Assembly (NCBI GenBank): GCA_003024175.1
Contig: MDYQ01000052.1
Coordinates: 1-64,000 of the forward strand
Direction of reading: 5' to 3'
DNA length: 64,000 bases
Origin: Planoprotostelium fungivorum
Lineage: Eukaryota; Evosea; Variosea; Cavosteliida; Cavosteliaceae
Shown piece after piece: positions 12,831-23,200 of the stretch (position 1 is its first letter; each line of letters opens with the position of its first letter). A program made the translations under genes and the position numbers. Under the pieces are notes generated by a model. That model made no database searches, was not told the DNA's origin, and worked only from the letters and a program-made list of their open reading frames with translations.

Positions 12831-13337
12831 TGTTGTGTGATGTTGATCTGTAGTTCGATTCGCGGTTGTTCCATTTCTCCGATATTAATCCGGTCTCGCT
12901 GGTGGCCTGACTCATCAAATTTCTCCTCTCGATGATGCTCGGTAGACACAAGGAGGAACGATGACCAACGAAAGAGATAGTCGCCGTGCTACGCGTTGAA
13001 ACTCACAGGAGAAGACCACATCCGTTTCGACATCACGTATTTCATCACAGTCCTCTTCCAGTCCAGGACTCATCGCCAACTGAAACTATTCTGTCAGAGT
13101 GTTGTCTTACTCTTTCTTGTCTTCTCTTTCTCTTCGCAGAGCGACAAGCCCAATCTCTGAAACGGTGGTTGTCGACGTTGTCTAGTGCCCGTTCGTTTCA
13201 TTGCGCAGAATCGCCGAGGGCTACGAAAGAGGACGTCATCTCCACAAATCAAAAGCTACCATTAGACCATCACACAGTCAGATCATAGTGAGTCGCTAGA
13301 ATCGAGTAATATCCACGTCTGACGCAATTTCCAGAAT
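12831..13337. promoter_or_regulatory. Divergent promoter region, dehydrogenase / UBZ4 gene
   Basis: Gap between two divergent genes. A GT-AG segment from about 13288 to 13334 ends three bases before the ATG of the UBZ4 gene and would be a 5'-UTR intron. Reading the upstream frame across it meets a stop codon, so it does not extend the protein. The rest should contain both promoters. No specific element was recognised. Confidence 0.45.
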
Positions 13338-14821
13338 ATGCAGTCTGAATACGAAGCACCCAGAACCCAATCGACTGGTATCGATCCTCATTTTGGCGAT
13401 GTCTTTGGTGTGACGCCCAACGAGTCGCCCGCCCGAACATCTGCCCCTTCTTATGGTTATCCAACGAGTGAATTTCAACACCCCGATGATAGACACATCA
13501 ACAGCTACGTCTCTTCGCAGCAGACTAGTTACGTGAAAGAGGCAACTCAGGTGCCATTACCCATGTCTCCTGCACCTCAATACTCTGCACCTTCCTATGG
13601 AACACATTACGCCCCATCCCAGCCACCAGCTCCGTATCCAACTGCATCCCACGCAGCTCAGGCACCTCCATCGGTCCCTCATGTTTCGGCTCAGCCCTCG
13701 ACACCGACACCCGCTCCGATTCATCATCAAACACCAGTCGCTCCACCTCATACGCCCGTCCAGCAACAGAGCACCACTCCTTCTTACTCTGCCCCCACCC
13801 CTGTTACCACCGCTCCATCTTCAGCAGACAATGCACAGTTGCAGCAGTTAACTGCACAGACGAACAAGCTGCAGACTCTCTTTGCCGCCCAATCCAACCA
13901 GAACCGAGAGATGTTGACACAGATGCAGAGTTACTTTGAGCGTATCACTCGCTTCATGGAAAATGTGGACAGAAGACTGAACAACATCGAGACGGTCACC
14001 TCCGATATTCTAAAGGCACAAGCCAGAGACGTCCAACACAACGACAAAGCTCAGTTTGAGAGAAGAGAGGCCGAATCTGCGAAGAGAATGTGATCGTGAT
14101 TCGCACATATCATGTCTATTGACCATGAGATACAGAGCCGATCAATACGAGAAGGATTTGGAGCTGGCCAGACAGATGCAGAAGCAATTCGAGCAGGACT
14201 CCCAGAAGCCATCTCCTACCCCCGTTCGCCCCCAGCCCGTCGCCACTCCCACACCTCAACCTCCCTCGGTCGTTCGGTGAGTGTTTTTCACATGATGGAT
14301 CTCCCATTGATGATATGAAATCACATGATGTGTTGACACGTCTAAAGATCTCCCCACTCGAACGAACCCATGGAAATGTGTCCCATCTGTGGCACCAGTG
14401 TCGTCCAGTCCCTCTTGGAGGCCCACGTCAACGAGTGCCTCGATGGTGGAAAGTCTGCATCATCTGGTGCATTATCCAACAGCGCCCAAAACAACGCCAA
14501 CCAGAAATCCATCTGGAACAGAATGTTTGGAAAGAACGAAGAGACACCTACGTGAGTCCATCTCTGACATCGACCATCGCTCATGTCGTCCATAGCCCCA
14601 GACCCGCAGAGACCTCCACACCCACACCTGCACCTCCACCGGTGGCTCAGACACCCTCTTACTACCCCGGTACCACTGTGAGACCTCCTCAGCCTCCTTC
14701 CAGTAGCTACCCCGGTTATCCCTCTACGTTCACACCGAGCTATCCTTCCACTGGTTACTCGGCGCAACCTACCGGACAGAACTACTACTATGCAGTGCCC
14801 CCCAGCAACAACGGCAGATAA
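13338..14821 (+). CDS. Coiled-coil protein with UBZ4-type zinc finger and Pro-rich tail
   Basis: The start is MQSEYEAPRTQ. The first exon (to about 14091) is Pro/Ser/Thr/Gln-rich and then turns into a predicted coiled coil (LQQLTAQTNKLQTLFAAQ and the helix after it). A second coiled segment (RADQYEKDLELARQMQKQF) follows. Near 14374-14436 lies CPICGTSVVQSLLEAHVNEC, with spacing C-X2-C-X11-H-X3-C as in RAD18/WRNIP1 UBZ4 fingers, so ubiquitin binding is likely. A short amphipathic stretch (IWNRMFGK) follows, then a Pro/Tyr-rich tail ending YYYAVPPSNNGR. The architecture suggests an oligomeric ubiquitin-binding adaptor; the cellular process is unknown. Ortholog identity was not recognised. Confidence 0.75.
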
Positions 14822-15450
14822 AACTTGTAGATAAACCGTTTTCATTTTATTCTCTTTTATTGTTCGGATATGGGACGAGCGGATCGATGGGGTTTATTTG
14901 ATTTTATTGTTTCGCGTGTAGCTTTCCTAAGGATCTCGCAGCGCTATGTGTCGTTATGGTGACTATCGCGATGGTATATCAGGGGTTGTGTTTTATTCTG
15001 CCCCCGGATCATTTCAAGAGAGCGCCGGAGAAAAGAGAAACACAAATTGGATGTTCGTTTACAGGCACAGCGGCACCCGCCTTCTAAAAGATCACGAAGC
15101 ACAGAGAGGAACCGGTCATACTGCGTGTAAAGTGACGGATTAAGAGGTAGGTTCTCCTGTTTCGGTCGATATACGCCGGAACCATGTTAGTACAGAGGGG
15201 AATCATTTAGCCGGTGAACCTCTGGGAGCATCCATAACAGGCATCGCACAAGTCAGACCCGGGAAAGCTCCGCAAGTAGTAGAGAACACAAAACCTGGCT
15301 TGAGATGTGATGAGGATCACAACCCAACTCGACCGACACAAGAGAGGTCAAGCGAGGGCTGATGAACAGCTGCACTGTCCTACACTGAGACACTTATTGG
15401 TTCACGGCTTGGCGTGCGGGAGCGTGCATTGGAGATGATGCAACAAAGGA

Positions 15451-15537
15451 GGCGTACAACCCATACTGTCGAGTTCTATCGGACGATATCCACAGAGAGA
15501 GATCTATAGAACAGGCACCACGTAGCGAGGGGTACAC
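15451..15537 (+). repeat. Diverged direct repeat, copy A
   Basis: Aligns with 16329-16418 over about 87 bases, with shared blocks CCATACTG, CGAGTTCT, GATCTATAGAACAGGC and AGGGGTACA. The two copies have drifted clearly, so the duplication is old. No open frame is conserved between them. Nature unknown. Confidence 0.6.
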
Positions 15538-16328
15538 TGAGAACATTCCAAACGATAAACTATGAACCGTTGTCTTGAACCTATCCTTCATTTCGCCTCA
15601 TGCTGCGCTCGTGGCTGGTCAATAGGACATCCACTTCAATTCGAAGGCATATACTGGAGTTTACCAACGCACCGTCAGGTGATGTTGAAGCCGATCTCAG
15701 GTCTACTGCACAAATGAGAGCAGTGACGACGCTGCTCCTTCGGTTTTTATCTCGATGCACGTTTCCTCTCAAAAGCGTAACGTAGACCCAGTGAAAGAAG
15801 CTGATCGCATCCACTCATACAGTTCCCGTGATGACAGTGAGTAGGAGACCAACTCACAGGGAAACACAACCGGACTTATTTTGAGCGTTTACCACAAGTA
15901 TAGGGGACATATCCTCTATAAATGATCCTCGAAGGAGAAAACTGCCCCAGATATTATATTAATAGCACAGGTGACGTACCATTCGCCTCCTCCACGATAT
16001 ACCCAAGAACCATCTTCATTCTCTCACTCTATCGGGCAATTTACATCTTAAAGAGGCCGTCAAAAAGAAGGAGGTGACTGCTGTTTATAGACGTCGCGTG
16101 TCGAACTTACAAATGCCCGAGACAGTGAAAACGGAATATCGTGGATGAAAGCGATGCGAAAGTGAGCCTATACAGTGTGTGGGGAAAGCATCAGCACATC
16201 ACAACCTAGAAGAGACGAGGAAGATCACACAAAGGTGGATGCACGGAGATATAGAACGCTGAGGGTCACGCCGAGAGAGATCGAGATGTGGAGGCGATGT
16301 AAGGCATCAGGGTCGGAGCTGAGAGGGA

Positions 16329-16418
16329 GAAGTACAGCCCATACTGCCGAGTTCTTTTGGGTCACACACATTCAAAGATAGATCTATAGAACAGGCGATC
16401 GAGTAGAGAGGGGTACAT
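16329..16418 (+). repeat. Diverged direct repeat, copy B
   Basis: Partner of 15451-15537, about 880 bp downstream in the same orientation and about 190 bp before the tRNA gene. The longest identical block is GATCTATAGAACAGGC. Flanking sequence outside the block is not clearly alignable by eye. Confidence 0.6.
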
Positions 16419-16605
16419 AAATCTCGGCGTTATTTCACAGAAGATGATCTTTTGGAAATTGATTTGGAGTTTCTTGTTGGTGTTCAAGCATTTGCTAGTA
16501 GTCACGAGGACTGAGTCATCATCAATGCGCCAACCGAAAACCCGGCACCAAAGATTGCAGATAAATATCGGTAGATCATCGACAGCGTGAAACGTCAAAC
16601 ATCTC

Positions 16606-16697
16606 GTCTGCGTAGCTCAGTCGGTTAGAGTGTAGGTCTCATATCTACGAATCAATGGAGAAATCCTAAGGTCGCGAGTTCGATCCTCGCCGCGGAC
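16606..16697 (+). tRNA. tRNA-Met (CAT, elongator) with a 19-nt intron
   Basis: Folds as a cloverleaf. The acceptor stem GTCTGCG/CGCGGAC has one G-T wobble, the D-arm starts TAGCTCAGTCGG, and the T-arm GCGAG-TTCGATC-CTCGC contains the usual TTCGA. The anticodon CAT is at 16640-16642. A 19-nt intron (16644-16662) sits between positions 37 and 38, the canonical site for nuclear tRNA introns, and removing it restores the loop CTCATAA and the TAGG/CCTA stem. TTCGA in the T-loop fits an elongator rather than initiator tRNA. The internal A and B boxes provide the Pol III promoter. Splicing would need the tRNA-splicing endonuclease, whose TSEN2 subunit is encoded at 60.2 kb. Confidence 0.92.
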
Positions 16698-16700
16698 AAC

Positions 16701-16713
16701 TTTTTTCTTTTTT
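16701..16713 (+). terminator. Pol III terminator after tRNA-Met
   Basis: Two runs of six T separated by one C, starting four bases after the tRNA discriminator-side end. This is the usual RNA polymerase III stop signal. Confidence 0.85.
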
Positions 16714-16860
16714 GCACAGAGAAAAAGGGTGGGAGAGGCAGGGATTATGATGGATTCCTCTATTTTACGACCGTTTGCATCTTTCTGTATCATCAAATGC
16801 CTCATATCACCATCAGGATGCATCGTATAGGAACGATTTTTCTCATCGCATGTTCTTCGT

Positions 16861-16881
16861 GTCCGCGGCGAGGATCGAGCC
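16861..16881 (-). repeat. Inverted copy of the tRNA-Met 3' end
   Basis: On the minus strand this contains TCGATCCTCGCCGCGGAC, identical to the T-loop-to-acceptor end of the tRNA gene at 16680-16697. There is no cloverleaf upstream of it, so it is a fragment and not a gene. Confidence 0.75.
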
Positions 16882-17008
16882 ATTTTGGGAAAAAGACACT
16901 TTTGCAGTTTCACTTTCAGTATCGATAAAATGCCACAACATAATCCATTCATTTCAATTCTTTTTGGGTCTGAAGATTGGAAATGATCGAGTGATACGAT
17001 CACCGGTG

Positions 17009-17031
17009 GTTCGATCCTCGTCGCGGACAAC
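17009..17031 (+). repeat. Direct copy of the tRNA-Met 3' end
   Basis: Matches 16678-16700 with a single mismatch (GTCGCGG for GCCGCGG) and includes three bases beyond the tRNA acceptor stem. No 5' tRNA half precedes it. With the tRNA itself it brackets about 310 bp. Confidence 0.75.
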
Positions 17032-17204
17032 AATACACTACATCCTACATGTATCATCTCTTAAATCCCATCTGTCCATACATCTCCACTCGACTCTTTC
17101 AACATCACACGACGATGATCGAAACACACCATCACCATCATCATCATCCAATGCATCTTCATCTTCTATTTTATGATATCCCCTCTCCATCGAGATCCTT
17201 TACA

Positions 17205-20200
17205 CTACCAATACGGACTCCATCCGAGATAAGCCTGTGCTAGATTCTCCAGAGAGGTCGCCTGCTTGATGAGTAGATCCACCTGCTGCTCCACGTTCAC
17301 TTGTGGTGATTGTTCAGGGAAGTCCCTTCCGGTCAGTTTGTTCTGAATGCGACCGATGATCTCCATGGCTTTCGAATTGAGCACCTGTCGTCATCATCAG
17401 ATCATGCAGAGATGATGATATAGACATGATGATGGTGATGATGAATATAGACACGATGATGTGATGATGATATAGACACGATGATGGTGATGATGATGAA
17501 TATAGACATGATGATGTTGGTGATGATGATGAATATAGACATGATGATGTTGGTGATGATGATGAATATAGACATGATGATGTTGGTGATGATGATGATG
17601 ATGATCACCTCTCCTCCCACTTCGTGGGCTTCATCAGACAATGACTTGTTCAACTTCTCCGTCTTATTCAGAGCCGACGTCGGCATGACTTCCTCCATCG
17701 GTCGATCGAGTGGATCCGTCGTCTGTACCGTGGCTGCGTACAAGTCACTCCTCTCGTCTTAAGGTTTAAATCTCTCACCGTCTCCTGATATCCCCTTGTC
17801 ACTGTCTCCCTCCTTCATCGCATTGGTTCCCAACAGTTTCCAACCGATGAGAGGGTCATATACAAATGCTTCTAATACGGCCATGAGTGATTCTCGGTTG
17901 TCTCTCAGTACAGCCATGACAGATTCACAAGTGCTGCGGAAATCGCCTTCGATCTTGCTGACCTGAGGCACATCAGATGATCGTGATGGACGCGATGATG
18001 ATGGATGCACAGATGATGATGATGATGATGCGCGGTGGTGGATGCGATGGATGGTGATGAAAGTGTGATGGTACCAATGAAAAAGATGGTGAGGGATGAT
18101 GATGATGGGATGACGGATGATGTCATGCTGCGTGCGTCGATGAGATGCACTCACTCCCATGGCAGCTTCTAACATTCGAGTGAGACGGAAAGGAACCCTC
18201 TCTGGATATTTATCTCTGTTCATGGCAACCTGATCCGTGTCAGATGTGTGTCGTGATGATCGACGATGCGATCGCCATGCGTCGTATGATGATGATGATC
18301 ACCTCGAAACAATCTCCGAAATCAATGTGCACGATTCGACCAGACTGTCGATCCAGCATGAGGTTGCTGCAATGTCTGTCTCCCAATCCGAGGATGTATC
18401 CTACCATGGACATGGTGGCGAGAGATTGCGTGTAGTTGGTTCTCTTCTCTAACCACATCTGAAACATCATCAACTCTCATCCCATTCATCATGATGTGAT
18501 ACTGATGGTGTGATGATCATGACATGATCATCATGTCGCGATGTATGTGATGATGTGATGATGATCAAGTCATGATGTACGTGATGGTGTGATGATTGAT
18601 GATCATGTCATGATGTACGTGAAGATGTGATGATCACCTCTGCCGTTCGATTCTGGATCCACAAGATATTCTTCAGATCCGATCCATCCGTCTGCTGCAA
18701 GACCCTCGCAAAGATCTCGTACTTTTGTATGGCCGGTAGGTTCTGATAGTCTTGCGACTCCTTCAAGACGAATCGATTCTCCGTGTTGAGAACGATGTTT
18801 TTCGATTCTCTGTACTCTTTGATGACAGCATGGAGGGTATCACAGTGAGGTACCCAACCGATGAGGCCAGAGTTGGGAGTGAGAGGCACTACGGCGTATC
18901 TATCACGAGAGTCAGAATCGTCATTTTAACCTCGTTTGAAAGAAAAGTTGTATTGTGATTTCTTGTGTGATGTAAAGACAATGACGTTTCAATAAACGAT
19001 GACATCGTGGATATGGATACAATATTGACACGGATGTGAATCACCTTTGGATCTTGACGTGACTGCGGTACGTCTTCACACTCGAATCCAACATTCCATT
19101 GACCAATCCAAACAACTGCATGACCCTCTCATCCTATCCCACTCGTCAGTAGGATGTTCTCACCATCATCACCCCCTCACTTGTCTCAGGTCTTCGTGTC
19201 CCTTCAATAAGAAACTCCTCTCGATTCCGTCACTACCGTAGATACCCAACTTCCTCGGGTGCTGCTTGCTCGGTATGATATCCAATCGATTGTTGAAGCT
19301 GCTGATCGTCACGTGCTTGTGATTCGGGCGGTAGCTGCCCGGTAAGACCAACTGTAAGTCCTTGGCTGTGGCCAGCCTGGGTGAGACGTGCTCGACGTTC
19401 AGTTGGGTGAGAGAATTGACTGCGGCCTTCGTGTGGCGGAAGACGTTGTAGTACAAGTCCCACGCTTGGTTGAAATCAGAGATACGGCCGGATTCTTCGT
19501 AACGGCTAGTCCACTCGTAGGCTTCCGCGAGGTCACGGCCGGCGAGTTGCATGAAGGCGACCTGTCACGATTTGAATTTCGTGAAGAGAGAAATGGCGGG
19601 AAAAAATGGCGGAAATGTTTTCACCTCTTGGAGTGTCTCTGGACCTTTGACCATCATGTCGTGGAGGGGTCTGAGTCTGGCCACGGCCGCTTGTGGATTG
19701 TTCTCGGCAAAGTGGAAGCGTGATGCATCCTCCAAACCCTCGTGCCACAGCTCGTACCAAACGATTGCGACTCTCACCAACTCTTCTGATACCATGAGAG
19801 CTTGCTCCACCTGAAATTTTCCATGAATCTTCCATCTACAACGCGTCCTCACCAGTTGTGGATAGTATTTCCTCATGTTATTGAGGACGGCGTGAGACGC
19901 CTCCGCGCGCGTTGTAGACATGGATTTGAGGGCCAAATTGAGCGGGAAAACGAGTGCTTGTGGATGTTCCTTACCCACATTGATGAGCAGCTCGTACACT
20001 AGCCTCTGTACAGATGGCACTGGTGCTGCAATACGTGCGATCAATTGAGGAATGACACGCAACCACGTATCGATGGAAACCGTAGAGAAACCTTCCATGA
20101 GTGTCGTTTCGACCTGGGAGAATGAGCGTTGTAGATGGAGAATGAAATAGAATAAAATACCTCCTTGAGGTGACCGTATTTGAACCAAAGGGTGAGGAGA

Positions 20201-23200
20201 CGGAGAGTGTCTTGGAGGGAACGAGAGGGAGACAGTGCGATGGAACGGAAGAATCCGCGAATCGCAGAAATGAGATACTGGTTGATGATCTGTACCACAC
20301 GTGAGTCGTCTCATCTTGATGGACATATGCCGATCTCGATGATGATCGCGATCATCATCATCATGATCGTGATGACAGACGACTCACGTTCTCGGTCTGT
20401 GTGGTCAACTGTCCAGAAGTGCTCGCCGACAAATCCATTCCAACTACGTAAGACGAATTCCTCCCTCGGTTGCTGTTCCTCGCCCCCACTTTCTTCTCAT
20501 AGTGTGATACCGCATCGAAATTAGCCATGGCCCACGAATGCCAACCTCTGTACCAATTTGGAGCCAGACGAGTGCAGGAGGAAAAAGATTCGATGATGAG
20601 AGGTATGGCTCTCTCGTCGAGGGGCTGCAGGGCGGCCTGCCAGGTACCTGCGGGGTCAGAACGATCTACAACGATGTAGATGGATCACCGAGTTTCTGGT
20701 GAATTTTCGCGCGCAGCTGACGGTCGTCTTCGGTGATCTTGGGGGCGAGTTTCTGCAGGCCAGAGAAAGCTTCTTGCGTTCTTCCGGTCTACAACGAGTC
20801 AGTACACGAGATGAAGAAAAGGAGGAAATAAAATTCAGAGTTGTAGACTGACCTCCCAGCAGTGCTTGAGGTAAGCGTACGATACGGTTCCCTTGTGGGC
20901 GGGAAGATCTGGAATCGGACCTGCGTTGTCGGAAGGTGAAATTCCGAGAATATTCTCCAACGTTTTCTCCGCCAACCTCGGAAATCTACAACGCTTGTCA
21001 CTCACGGTCACGAGAGAATAAAATGAAATAAATCCCTACCTCTCGGATTTTCGACACAGAGTGGAGAATTTGATCCACATTTCAGGATGTTGTTCGGCTT
21101 CTAAGATGAGAGATCGCACCGCCAACAGCCTCGACCAGATCTCGACATTCTGCTGCGCTCCGTTCAATCGATCGATCCACATCCCAACGATCGTATTTCT
21201 CCTCTCCGAAAAGTCCTCCGACCTCTTGTACTCGATGACCTGGATTCTCCGTCACGGCGTGGACCACTCTCCCTCTCACCTCTTCCAATTCGGTCAGTTG
21301 TTCCACGCGTACGACGTGGTTGTAAGCTCTGCCGTACGATTGTCTCATCATCGTGGTGATCTCGTTGTCCAAGAGAGAGAAAGTCTGTTTGATGAGGGAG
21401 GCCGCGTAAGTGAGAGTACCAGAATGCACGGCGAGAGCGGAGGCATAGAAGGTACCGTCGATGGTGTGAGGGTCTAAACCTGCGACGAATCTCTCCATGG
21501 CAGACCAAGACGAATTGTTCCACGCGGCCTGGGCGGCAAGGGGACCTGATGACGTCATCATACGTCATGCCACGTCATCGCACCGATGAGACGCTTCTGC
21601 TTCGTTTCGAGTCGTTCCCAGTTTTCTACGGAGAGTGTTTCCAAATCGGACCATTCACCGAGAGCGAAGAGACATCTGACTTGTCCAAAGAGGGATTCCG
21701 TCCAATCGCGGCTCTGGGGTCCGGGATTTCGCGCCTCTTTGAACCTTTTGAAATTTGAATGATGATGGAGGCGGGAAAAATCACCTCCTCTGGTACACGA
21801 GTAGGGCACTGTCCCACTGCTGGAGCTTCTCGTACCAATCTTCAGTGTCTTTCGTGCTCAGTTTGAAGTGTTGTTTGGCGTATTCTAACAGTCCTTCAGC
21901 AGCCCTCGCCTGTCCCAATTTGTTGTTGAGAGAGATGAGTGACTCGATGGTTCCACTAGGATCCGTTAAGAACCTGTCCCAATCAGTGAAATTTCGTGGG
22001 AATTTCGTCACTTTTGTTCCTTGTAGAAGAGTGCCTTGGCGTAAGCGGAACACTCCTCGGCTAATTCTGCCAGTGTGTCCGTTTCTATGGGCAACCTCTT
22101 GTCTTCGTGTTCCATGAACTCAGCCAGATCCAACAGAGTGTGAAGGATTTCCCTCGGAATATCCGGAGTCTTGATCGCCCTCTTCAGATTGCTGACCAGA
22201 TCAGCCTGCGAGTTTTCGTCGAGTTCTACCCAGCACGAGATGAACCCTGGTGGGGTGAGAAGTCGACGAGATTTCGAGTTACGTACCGGCGTTGAATAGG
22301 TCACGGAAGAGGGGGTAGTACTCGTCGGCGAGGGTCTTACACCAACGGACGGCGGAAGGACTCTCGGCTAATAGACCGACGGAAAATCCACGGATCCAGT
22401 CGGCCCAATCTTCCGCGGTGTGTCTCTCGGCTGTACGAGGTGAGTGGGTTGTCATGGAGATGAGATGATTATCGTATGGACATTTCACGAGAGACGATGA
22501 TGATGAGATGTGATGATGGATCCCTGAGGTGAGATGATCGATGATGAAATGATCGATCAGTCACGATGACATGAACAATGTGGAATGATCGATGATCACG
22601 ATCGACATGATGACACGATCACCTGTCTGCCACAACTTCTTCAAGTTAGCACTAGACACCGTCGGTGATACCATGGCGATACCGGTCGCCGTACGCTTGG
22701 TCACCATGGAAGCGGGTGCCGCATCGTCCACGGCCAGCAGCGACCTCTGCCAATCCTCCACGCTCCTCTGGTCTCTCTTCAACTGCATCAGACTCGAAAC
22801 GAGAGACTGATAAGTTGGGTGTACGATGTTGTGCCTCGTCATGACCTACAAGTGTCAATCGAAACCACACACAGACCTCACGATGGTTCACCTTATTGAC
22901 CATGGGAATGAATATCGCGTAATCCAGCTCCAAGTGTCCAACCATGCAGCAGAGCGCCTTGAATACTTTCTCTCTCAGATCCACCACGGCCGTGTGAGCT
23001 TCCTTGTTCTTCACGTCGGGCAGAGGTGAATCCAAAAGCCTCGCCAGGGGATGAATGATCTGCGATGCGTAATCGGACAGTGGATTCATCTTGGATAGTT
23101 TGGCGATGGATTGTACTGCGATGATGACGAGCTCGGGTGGAGTGATGTCTGGGTCTAAGAGAGAGACGATGGAGGGTACGACGAGGTGGAGGTAATCGTC

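Larger units (their letters stand above)
14822..16605. other. Gene-poor stretch with degenerate repeat pair
   Basis: About 1.8 kb without a credible coding exon on either strand. Open frames are short and lack the local intron style and any family match. It contains one diverged direct repeat pair (listed separately). Composition and lack of GATG-type introns differ from flanking genes. It could hold non-coding RNA genes or decayed DNA; I cannot tell which. Confidence 0.4.
16714..17204. other. Intergenic stretch between tRNA-Met and TOR 3' end
   Basis: No supported protein gene. It contains the two tRNA 3'-end fragments listed separately and a CATCATCAT-rich run near 17120-17160. The last part should include the TOR 3' untranslated region. 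Confidence 0.4.

Noticed and set aside
12986-13288. 100-codon frame upstream of the UBZ4 gene.
   Set aside because: It ends in a stop when read across the GT-AG intron before ATG 13338 and has no family features. Treated as 5' leader.
14822-17204. Possible old virus-like or retroelement copy.
   Set aside because: No reverse transcriptase, integrase, capsid or terminal-repeat signature was seen; only short repeats and tRNA 3'-end fragments.
17481-17762. Plus-strand frame rich in Met, Asp and Ile.
   Set aside because: It is a translation of the GATG minisatellite in a TOR intron.
22440-22625. Regularly spaced GATGATG and GATCGATGAT blocks that at first look like an array.
   Set aside because: Spacing is irregular, there are no unique spacers of constant length, and the segment is bounded by splice sites. 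It is a low-complexity intron, not a CRISPR array.
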